From contig NZ_JAMJWC010000002.1 of assembly GCF_023554555.1 (NCBI RefSeq), positions 682,001 through 746,000 of the forward strand: a stretch of DNA of 64,000 nt. Direction: 5' to 3'. Origin of the DNA: Sphingobacterium sp. lm-10. GTDB lineage: Bacteria; Bacteroidota; Bacteroidia; Sphingobacteriales; Sphingobacteriaceae. Shown piece after piece: positions 57,558 to 64,000 of the stretch. The notes below the pieces were generated by a model that ran no database searches, was not told the origin of the DNA, and was given only the letters and a program-made list of their open reading frames with translations. Within the stretch, counting starts at the first letter, position 1; the number at the start of each line of letters is the position of its first letter. The translations under genes were made by a program, and so were the position numbers.

Positions 57558-60335
57558 ATGAAAAAATTTGCTATTCCTTTAGTAATTGTTCTAACATTCT
57601 TGTGTGCCGTGGGAGGGTACGCACAATCCAAAGTAGGTGGTAAGGTAGTTGATGATACCGATAAAACCGGTCTCCAAAATGCAACTGTGATGCTGTTACA
57701 AGCCAAGGACTCCATCCTGGTGGACTTTACCCGTGTAGATGAAGCAGGACGCTTTACCTTACCAAAGTCTGACTCACAAGACTATATTCTGATGATCAGC
57801 TATCCAAAATATGGTTCATATTCCCAGCTCCTTGAAAAAGGTGCTGGAAATATAGATGTGGGCACCGTCGGTCTGACTGGCGTCGCTAATTTAATTGAGG
57901 AAGTGATGATCACTGGACGTATTCCCGTTGTGATTAAAGGGGATACCATAGAATATAATGCAGGAAGCTTCGCTACAGAGAAAAATGCCAAGGTAGAAGA
58001 TTTACTGAAGGTACTTCCAGGTATCACCGTGGACGCTGCGGGTAAGATTACAGCACAAGGAAAAACAGTGGAGAAAGTTTTGGTAGACGGGGAAGAGTTT
58101 TTTGGTGATGACCCAACATTGGTAACCAGAAACCTGCGCTCGGATATGGTGGATAAGGTGCAGGTATACGAGAAAAAATCTGACTTGGCAGAACGTACGG
58201 GTGTGGACGATGGAGAGCGTATACAAACCATCAATGTCACCTTAAAAGAAGATGCTAAAAACGGGATGTTTGGAAAAGCCGAAGGTGCTGTCGGAACAGA
58301 TAATTTTTATCTGGGTAAGGTTGCCGTAAATAAATTCAAGGGATCTCGAAAAATAGGTGCGTATGCCCTGGGAGCCAATGATGGAACCGTGAGTTTAGGT
58401 TGGCGAGAAGAGGAAAAGTTCGGTTTGGAAAGTGATCAAGTACAGATTTCGGACGACGGTGGTATAATGATTTTTGGTGGTGGTGGTGACGAATTCAGCA
58501 ATTGGAATGGACGTGGACGGCCGCAGGTGATTAACACCGGTCTTAGTTATATGGATAGATTAGGTAAAGCAAATAATAAACTAAATCTAAACTACAAATA
58601 CGGACGTATCGAGAATAACGAAATTACGACAGGGCTGAGCCAGCAAAATCTGCCCAATGGTACATTTAATCAAAATACATTCAATGACAATTATGTAGAG
58701 AACCAACGTCACCGTTTTAATGGTCGTTATGACTGGAATATCGACTCGCTGACTACCTTAATCGTGAAGCTCTCTGGTACCCGTGGACAGCGACAATCGA
58801 ACGACTACAGCGAAGCTTTTAGTAATAATGTAGATAACATACGTATTAATGACAATAATCGTAGATTGCTTACCGATGCAAAAACATCCAATGTCACTTA
58901 TGATGGTTTACTTACTCGCAAATTCAATAAAGTCGGCCGCTCGTTATCACTTAGAGTAGCAGGTAACGTAGCAGATGATACTGGAGACGCATTTTTAAAT
59001 TCGACAACGAACGGATACAATGCAGACGGTAGCCTAGTCAATACGACCCTGATTGATCAATACAAAGATATCGCTCGAAATGCTAATAATTTGCAAACAT
59101 CTGCGACCTACACAGAGCCTATTACAGATAAATGGAGAACCTCCATCGGATATACCTTTAATAACTCCAGGACGCACTCGATCAATAACTCATTCAATGC
59201 AGATGCCAATGGAGATTACACGGTATTTGACGCAGAATTTAGTAATGATTTTAACTTCAATACAGTACGTAACGCGGGGGATTTATCTGTTGGATATAAA
59301 TCAGATAAAATCGATTTTAACTTTACCAATAACCTTCGCAACGACGATCTGTTCCAACGCAATAATCACGAAAACATGGAGTTGGATCGTGGTTTCCTGA
59401 CCTACAACCCTTCTGCACGCATTCGCTATAATATCACCAAAGCGAAAATGATTGGTATAAATTTTAATAGAAATAACATCTTACCTTCTTTAACGCAGAT
59501 TCAGCCGTTACGTCAGAATAATGATCCACTGAATATTGTAGAAGGTAATGCCAATCTGACTCCTGCTCAAAGCAATAGCTACAATTTGTTTTATAACTCT
59601 TGGGACATGTTGAAGAATACCTGGATGTATGCACAGGTAGGATTTTCTCAGCAATACAACGCGATTCAGCAAAACGTAAATATCAACGAAGTAGGGGTAC
59701 GTACTATCTTCTTCGACAATATGCGTGATCGTGTAAACAATAATGGAAACATCTGGGCTGGTATGGGAAGCAGCCTGATCAAACGCTACAAAATCGAGGG
59801 TCGATATGGAGTGAATGCTAGCTTAAACGACAACTATAACTTTTTGAATGGAGATCTGAACAGGAATCAGAATTATAATTACGGTTTAGATTTAAATATC
59901 GAAAAGAACACCACCAAAACGATCGACTTCCGTGTTGGAGTAAATCCGGGATGGAGACGTTTAGCTTCCTCTTTACAGCCTCAGTTCAACAGTTCCGGTT
60001 TCACATTGGGTTCCAACTTATGGTTCAAAGCCTACCTGCCATGGAAAATACAGGTGTATGGAACGGGAGATTATACATATGAAGCACCTACCGAAGTATT
60101 TGATGAAAGCTTTAAACGGTTCATTTTTACTCCAGGTATCTCCAAACGGTTCTTGAAAAATGAGGCGTTGGCAGTGGATGTATATGTTAATGACGTGTTT
60201 AATCAGAATATTGGCTTCAGCCGCTTTCAGCAGGCGGGTATGATTTCACAACAGAATTACAACACTATTGCGCGCTATTTTATGGTGAAAGTGTCTTGGG
60301 ACTTTAGTATGATGGGTGGTATGTCTGCCGACTAA
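57558..60335 (+). CDS. Outer-membrane beta-barrel receptor-like protein, GLPGLI partner (cassette 2)
   Basis: 925 residues. The signal peptide ends near residue 22 (GGYAQ/SK). A carboxypeptidase-like beta-sandwich (about 24-110) and a plug (LKVLPGITVDAAGKITAQGK, VLVDGEEFFGDDPTLVTRN) precede a long barrel rich in Asn and Asp. The plug motif with its DGEEFFGDD matches the NGKKMFGDN of the cassette 1 receptor, so the two are paralogues, but barrel sequences differ widely. The GLPGLI gene follows 18 bases later. Ligand unknown. Confidence 0.85.
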   Translation: MKKFAIPLVIVLTFLCAVGGYAQSKVGGKVVDDTDKTGLQNATVMLLQAKDSILVDFTRVDEAGRFTLPKSDSQDYILMISYPKYGSYSQLLEKGAGNIDVGTVGLTGVANLIEEVMITGRIPVVIKGDTIEYNAGSFATEKNAKVEDLLKVLPGITVDAAGKITAQGKTVEKVLVDGEEFFGDDPTLVTRNLRSDMVDKVQVYEKKSDLAERTGVDDGERIQTINVTLKEDAKNGMFGKAEGAVGTDNFYLGKVAVNKFKGSRKIGAYALGANDGTVSLGWREEEKFGLESDQVQISDDGGIMIFGGGGDEFSNWNGRGRPQVINTGLSYMDRLGKANNKLNLNYKYGRIENNEITTGLSQQNLPNGTFNQNTFNDNYVENQRHRFNGRYDWNIDSLTTLIVKLSGTRGQRQSNDYSEAFSNNVDNIRINDNNRRLLTDAKTSNVTYDGLLTRKFNKVGRSLSLRVAGNVADDTGDAFLNSTTNGYNADGSLVNTTLIDQYKDIARNANNLQTSATYTEPITDKWRTSIGYTFNNSRTHSINNSFNADANGDYTVFDAEFSNDFNFNTVRNAGDLSVGYKSDKIDFNFTNNLRNDDLFQRNNHENMELDRGFLTYNPSARIRYNITKAKMIGINFNRNNILPSLTQIQPLRQNNDPLNIVEGNANLTPAQSNSYNLFYNSWDMLKNTWMYAQVGFSQQYNAIQQNVNINEVGVRTIFFDNMRDRVNNNGNIWAGMGSSLIKRYKIEGRYGVNASLNDNYNFLNGDLNRNQNYNYGLDLNIEKNTTKTIDFRVGVNPGWRRLASSLQPQFNSSGFTLGSNLWFKAYLPWKIQVYGTGDYTYEAPTEVFDESFKRFIFTPGISKRFLKNEALAVDVYVNDVFNQNIGFSRFQQAGMISQQNYNTIARYFMVKVSWDFSMMGGMSAD

Positions 60336-60353
60336 TTAGAAGAATTTATAAAG

Positions 60354-61157
60354 ATGAAAAATCAAATGATGAAGAAGATAGTAAAGCTGTTTGTGCTTAT
60401 TGCTTTGTTGCCCGTATACTCTGCAACTGCTCAATACGCCTATTTCCCACAAGAAGGAGTAATTACCTTCGATAAAACAGTACACATCAAAAACCTACTT
60501 AAACGGCATGTCAATTCATTGAAGGACGGGGATTTTCAACGTCGTTATATTGAAGAGCTTATCCCCAAAGTGAGTGAGACCATCGTGCTAAAGAAAAAGC
60601 TGTCCTTTAGTGGGCAGGAAACTAATTGGGAACCGATTAAAGAAACGCTAGATCCTATGGTAAACAACTTGCTTAATATGGGATTGGTGGACTATCAAAA
60701 CACGGCCTATCAAAACATAAAAACAGGTGAAGGGCAATCTTCGTTTGATATGGCTGGATCCAATATCTTTATCAAAGATTCGCTGTTGAACGTGAAGTGG
60801 AAAATTACTGATGAATACCGCGATATCGCTGGTTACGCTTGTCGCCGTGCTAACGGAGTCGTGTTGGACTCAGTATATGTAGTTGCCTTTTATACGGACC
60901 AGATTCCGCTTTCTGCCGGGCCAAATGCAATACACGGGCTGCCGGGCATGATTCTAGGGTTGGTGGTTCCGGAGCAACATTTTAATATGTATGCTACCAA
61001 GGTGGATTTTATTGCTCCGGTGATCAAAACTAACATAGCTGGTAGACGTGCTACCGCTATGACACGCCGTGAAATGGAAGCAAAAATGCGTGAGAGTATG
61101 GGCAATTGGCTTTCCGCCAAGCAGCTTAACTTACTTCTGGCAGCTATGCAGCTCTAG
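60354..61157 (+). CDS. GLPGLI family protein (cassette 2)
   Basis: 267 residues. The signal peptide ends near 26 (PVYSATA/QYAY). The signature reads GLPGMILGLVVP, one conservative change from GLPGLI. ITDEYRDIAGYACRRANG and YTDQIPLSAGPNAIHG are conserved family segments. It is exported, probably working with the receptor encoded 18 bases upstream. The N-terminal third is unlike the cassette 1 protein. Confidence 0.84.
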   Translation: MKNQMMKKIVKLFVLIALLPVYSATAQYAYFPQEGVITFDKTVHIKNLLKRHVNSLKDGDFQRRYIEELIPKVSETIVLKKKLSFSGQETNWEPIKETLDPMVNNLLNMGLVDYQNTAYQNIKTGEGQSSFDMAGSNIFIKDSLLNVKWKITDEYRDIAGYACRRANGVVLDSVYVVAFYTDQIPLSAGPNAIHGLPGMILGLVVPEQHFNMYATKVDFIAPVIKTNIAGRRATAMTRREMEAKMRESMGNWLSAKQLNLLLAAMQL

Positions 61158-61190
61158 CCTATCAGATCCTCCCTGTGAAGTGATATAAAT

Positions 61191-61222
61191 AAAAAGCTCA
61201 TCCCGACCGGGATGAGCTTTTT
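61191..61222. terminator. Bidirectional terminator between GLPGLI 2 and ilvE
   Basis: A perfect 14-bp stem (61191-61204 with 61209-61222) with a GACC loop. Five A on the left arm and five T on the right give U tails in both directions, so it can end both convergent transcripts. Confidence 0.92.
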
Positions 61223-61245
61223 GATGCTATAGGATATTGTGTGTA

Positions 61246-62304
61246 TTATACCACGAAGTTCCAGCCAAAAGGATCCTCGATTTTGCCATAACGAAGATCA
61301 TTTAGGTATTGAAATACCTTGTTTGAAAACTCACGTGTTTCTACTGCTGGTAATTCATAATCTTTCCCTTCGTATCCGATTTTCGAAATATGGGTGATCG
61401 TTGCCGCAGTTCCGGCAGCAAATGCTTCGGTTACCTCTCCAGATTCAATTCCTTTAATTAATTCTTCGACGGAAACCTTACGTTGCTCTGTTTTCAATCC
61501 CCACTCATCTGCCAATTCGATGATAGTGCGGCGCGTTACGCCATGTAAAATGGTATCGCCATGTGGCGTAATGATGGTGTCGCCGATACGGAAAAGTAAA
61601 TTTGCTGTGCCTGCTTCCTCAATGTATTTATGGTCACGTGCATCTGTCCACATTACCTGATCGTAACCTTCTTTGTGAGCTAGTTCTGTGGGGTATAGTG
61701 CCAAGGCGTAGTTGCCGGCATTTTTGGAAAAACCTACACCGCCATCCGATGCTCTGGTGTAGTGTGTCTCTACCTTTAGGCTGATAGGCTTGCTGTAGTA
61801 AGCACCTACGGGACCAGTAATGATAATAAATTTATAAGATTCCGATGGGTGTACGCCTAAAGCCGCTTCTGTAGCAAACATAAACGGACGAATGTATAAT
61901 GAAGCGCCGGCATTGGAAGGTACCCAGTTTTGATCTACTTGCAACAATTGCTTTAGGCCGTCCAAAAATATTTCTTTTGGTACTTCTGGCATCTGTAATC
62001 TCGCCGCTGATTTATTGAAACGCTCCCAGTTTTTGTCTGGTCTGAAAATACTCACGCGACCATCGTCAAATTTATAGGCTTTAATGCCCTCAAATATAGA
62101 CTGGCCATAGTGTAGAGCAGACATAGAAGGACTGATAGAGATGTCGCCATATGGTACGATACTTGGCTCTTTCCAGGTACCGTTGTCATATTCTGCGACG
62201 AGCATATGATCTGATAAAATTTTGCCAAAAACCAAATTGTCAAAATTAACCTCTGCCAGTCTTGAATTTTGTGTTTGCTCTATACGAATATCAATTGTGT
62301 TCAT
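61246..62304 (-). CDS. ilvE: Branched-chain amino acid aminotransferase
   Basis: 352 residues from the ATG at 62304, preferred over an in-frame codon 17 residues upstream because MNTIDIRIEQTQNSRLAEV is the usual start. It is a fold-type IV PLP enzyme of the BCAT II type: HYGQSIFEGIKAYKF, YSKPISLKVETHYTRAS, the PLP lysine in GFSKNAGNYA, and EEAGTANLLFRI. It interconverts Leu, Ile and Val with their keto acids. It is on the same strand as, and 276 bases from, the GH3-family gene. Confidence 0.94.
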   Translation of the reverse strand: MNTIDIRIEQTQNSRLAEVNFDNLVFGKILSDHMLVAEYDNGTWKEPSIVPYGDISISPSMSALHYGQSIFEGIKAYKFDDGRVSIFRPDKNWERFNKSAARLQMPEVPKEIFLDGLKQLLQVDQNWVPSNAGASLYIRPFMFATEAALGVHPSESYKFIIITGPVGAYYSKPISLKVETHYTRASDGGVGFSKNAGNYALALYPTELAHKEGYDQVMWTDARDHKYIEEAGTANLLFRIGDTIITPHGDTILHGVTRRTIIELADEWGLKTEQRKVSVEELIKGIESGEVTEAFAAGTAATITHISKIGYEGKDYELPAVETREFSNKVFQYLNDLRYGKIEDPFGWNFVV

Positions 62305-62401
62305 TACTAAATTATTTATGCTGAAAGTATGCAATTTAGGTAAAAAAAAAGACATGGGGAGATTTCTTTTTCGTCTCGTGCAACGTGTATAAAATAATTT
62401 T

Positions 62402-62433
62402 ATTGCATTTGGGAGAAAATAAAGGTAGCTTTG
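62402..62433 (+). promoter_or_regulatory. Plus-strand promoter between ilvE and the GH3 gene
   Basis: ATTG (62402-62405), 20 bases, TAGCTTTG (62426-62433): the -7 element is perfect and the -33 one base off. It points away from ilvE, towards the small ORF at 62489 and the 3' end of the opposite-strand GH3 gene. Confidence 0.5.
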
Positions 62434-62488
62434 TAGCAGATTCGAACTTGCTACGTTTAATAAGGGAGAATCAACAATAACTATCAGG

Positions 62489-62608
62489 ATGAATAATACG
62501 CAAATGCTTCAAAAAGAGAATATTAAGCAAGGTCAAAAGGTGAATTTAGTGCAGTTTATTGCTGGGTATTTTGTATATCTCTACAAAGTTGCCGTACGTC
62601 CTAATTGA
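62489..62608 (+). CDS. Possible 39-residue ORF antisense to the GH3 gene end
   Basis: ATG at 62489 to TGA at 62608. The product begins MNNTQMLQKENIKQGQKVN and ends in a hydrophobic/aromatic stretch (FIAGYFVYLYKVAVRPN) that could touch a membrane. It follows the promoter at 62402-62433 by about 50 bases of leader, and its last 28 bases overlap the GH3 gene's 3' end on the other strand. No family recognised. The transcript could equally be an antisense or small RNA. Confidence 0.3.
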   Translation: MNNTQMLQKENIKQGQKVNLVQFIAGYFVYLYKVAVRPN

Positions 62609-64000
62609 TCATTTACGCGTATTTCCGCTAAAATGGGGTCTAAATAGGTCCGATCATTCGCTAAGCGAGGAACTTTATTCTGTCCACCTAGCCTCCCCCT
62701 AGATTTCATCCAATGATAAAAGGTGTTCGCTGGCGCGTTGTGAATTATCGGAAACGTAAGAGCCATATCCTTATAGCGCTTGGCGTCATAGTCTGAATTG
62801 ATTTCTCGAAGTTTAGCATCCAATACCTCACAAAATTCACGAAAGCAAACTGGTTGTTGTGCAAATTCAATTATCCATTCGTGCGCGCCTGCTTTACCTC
62901 CATCAAAATATACGGGTGCTGCAGTATAATCCTTTACTGTCGCTCCGGTAGCGATGCTTGCGGCTTGAATGGCCTGATCAGCATTATCTACAATCAACTC
63001 CTCTCCAAAGGTATTAATATAGGCCGTTGTGCGTCCTGATATCTGGAATCTATAAGGAGATAACGAGGTGAATTTAATGGTATCACCAATCATGTAGCGC
63101 CACAATCCTGCATTCGTGGATATAATCAATGCATAATTCTTACCCAGCTCCACCTCACCTAGCGCGTAAGTTTTGGGATTGGATTCGCCAATATGTTCCA
63201 TAGGTAAGAATTCATAATAAATTCCATAATCCAACATAAGTAACAAATCTTCTGAGTCGGATTGATCTTGTATGCCGAAGTAGCCTTCTGAAGCATTGTA
63301 ATTCTCCAGATAATACATCTTGGCCGATGGGATCAACCGCTTAAATTCTTCCCGATAAGGCTTGAAGCTCACTCCGCCATGTCCATAAAACTCTAGGTTT
63401 GGCCAAACTTCCAACAGATTTTGCTTTCCAGTAATTTCTAAAATGCGTTGCGCCATCACTAGATTCCATGTTGGTACGCCAGCAAGGCTGGTGACATCCT
63501 CTTGTATCGTAATACGAGCAATTTGATCAATTTTATCCTCAAAATTAGGATTTAACGTTACCTCTAGGGTAGGGGTACGTTTAAATTCTGCCCAGAATGG
63601 CAGGTTGCGGATCAATATGGAGGATAAATCACCTGAATAGGAGTCGCTGCTGAAGTTGTTGAACTGCGAAGACCCACCGATCACGACCGATTTACCGGTA
63701 AATACTTTGTTATCTGGCCTATTGTGGCAATAGATAGAGAGCATGTCTTTGCCTCCTTGGTAATGGCATTCTTCTAGAGCCTCTCGGCTTACTGGAATGA
63801 ATTTACTGCGGTCAGAAGTCGTGCCCGAAGATTTTGCAAACCACTTAATATCTGATGGCCAAAGGATATTTTGTTCGCCTTTGATCATACGGTCTACATG
63901 CCCCTTTATCGAGTCGTAGGATTGGATTGGCACACGATTCTTAAAATCTTCTACCGAAAAAATGCTTTTGTAATCGTACAGTTTACCCCATTCGGTCGCT
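62581..64000 (-). CDS. GH3-family acyl-amido synthetase, 5' end beyond the window
   Basis: The frame runs open to the right edge; residues such as ATEWGKLYDYKSIFSVEDFK precede the first possible internal start (GTG at 63933), so the gene is cut rather than starting there. The adenylating motif is SSGTTSDRSKFIPVS, with GHGGVSFKPYREEF and YNASEGYFG further on. Plant GH3 enzymes join acyl acids to amino acids through an acyl-adenylate. Bacterial substrates are mostly unknown. The ilvE gene lies downstream on the same strand. Confidence 0.85.
   Translation of the reverse strand, partial: ATEWGKLYDYKSIFSVEDFKNRVPIQSYDSIKGHVDRMIKGEQNILWPSDIKWFAKSSGTTSDRSKFIPVSREALEECHYQGGKDMLSIYCHNRPDNKVFTGKSVVIGGSSQFNNFSSDSYSGDLSSILIRNLPFWAEFKRTPTLEVTLNPNFEDKIDQIARITIQEDVTSLAGVPTWNLVMAQRILEITGKQNLLEVWPNLEFYGHGGVSFKPYREEFKRLIPSAKMYYLENYNASEGYFGIQDQSDSEDLLLMLDYGIYYEFLPMEHIGESNPKTYALGEVELGKNYALIISTNAGLWRYMIGDTIKFTSLSPYRFQISGRTTAYINTFGEELIVDNADQAIQAASIATGATVKDYTAAPVYFDGGKAGAHEWIIEFAQQPVCFREFCEVLDAKLREINSDYDAKRYKDMALTFPIIHNAPANTFYHWMKSRGRLGGQNKVPRLANDRTYLDPILAEIRVNDQLGRTATL

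Noticed and set aside
62441..62455. TTCGAA-containing stretch resembling a tRNA T-loop
   Set aside because: No acceptor stem, anticodon arm or CCA end can be built around it.

Overview
The window looks like a chromosomal segment from a Bacteroidota bacterium, most likely Sphingobacteriaceae (Sphingobacterium-like). This rests on protein family content: GLPGLI proteins paired with outer-membrane beta-barrel receptors, a type IX secretion-like C-terminal domain, a membrane-anchored GltB-like protein and DUF2795. Many intergenic regions also carry the Bacteroidota promoter pattern TTTG-N19-TAnnTTTG, and start codons lack clear Shine-Dalgarno sequences. Genus level is inference. I see no rRNA, tRNA, CRISPR array, insertion sequence or phage gene.

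Layout. 1-550: 3' end of an unknown gene. 720-11182: rplK-rplA-rplJ-rplL-rpoB-rpoC with a strong promoter directly before rplK, hairpins in three of its gaps, and a strong terminator after rpoC; nusG and secE are not upstream. 11298-17803: hexuronate (glucuronate/galacturonate) catabolism: kdgK-eda diverging from uxuB(SDR type)-uxuA-exuT, with a LacI repressor gene converging on exuT and a candidate operator between the two arms. 17843-24199: lolA, ftsK, a DUF4397-like lipoprotein, tyrS and an AcpH-like gene. 24512-31176: APC permease, a tiny T9SS-domain protein, and a PBP1A-uvrC pair. 31246-35198: SufT-like protein, GT4 glycosyltransferase, polyprenyl synthase, omega-amidase, small anchored protein. 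35426-43021: GltB-like flavoprotein, ccmE-ccsA-DUF2520 operon, DAACS symporter, mnmD.

43062-49908 (minus strand) is a trp unit, trpD-trpF-trpB-trpA, closely followed by sixA, a DUF255 thioredoxin-domain gene and an SlyD-type FKBP, ending at a 16-bp bidirectional hairpin. In front of trpD lies what reads as a complete ribosome-mediated attenuator: promoter, 15-residue leader peptide with three consecutive Trp codons, an alternative stem, and an intrinsic terminator with a U7 tail. trpE, trpG and trpC are absent here, so the attenuator would control only part of the pathway. This is the clearest undocumented regulatory element in the window.

49945-53130 holds a lipoprotein, DUF2795, plsC and an M20 dipeptidase. 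53270-61157 holds two diverging outer-membrane receptor/GLPGLI pairs. One is preceded by a gene for a small exported peptide with a tandem YIG-YDV repeat and two cysteines, a cassette worth testing as an export or uptake system. The window ends with ilvE and a GH3-family acyl-amido synthetase cut by the right edge; between them a plus-strand promoter drives a possible 39-residue ORF running antisense into the end of the GH3 gene.
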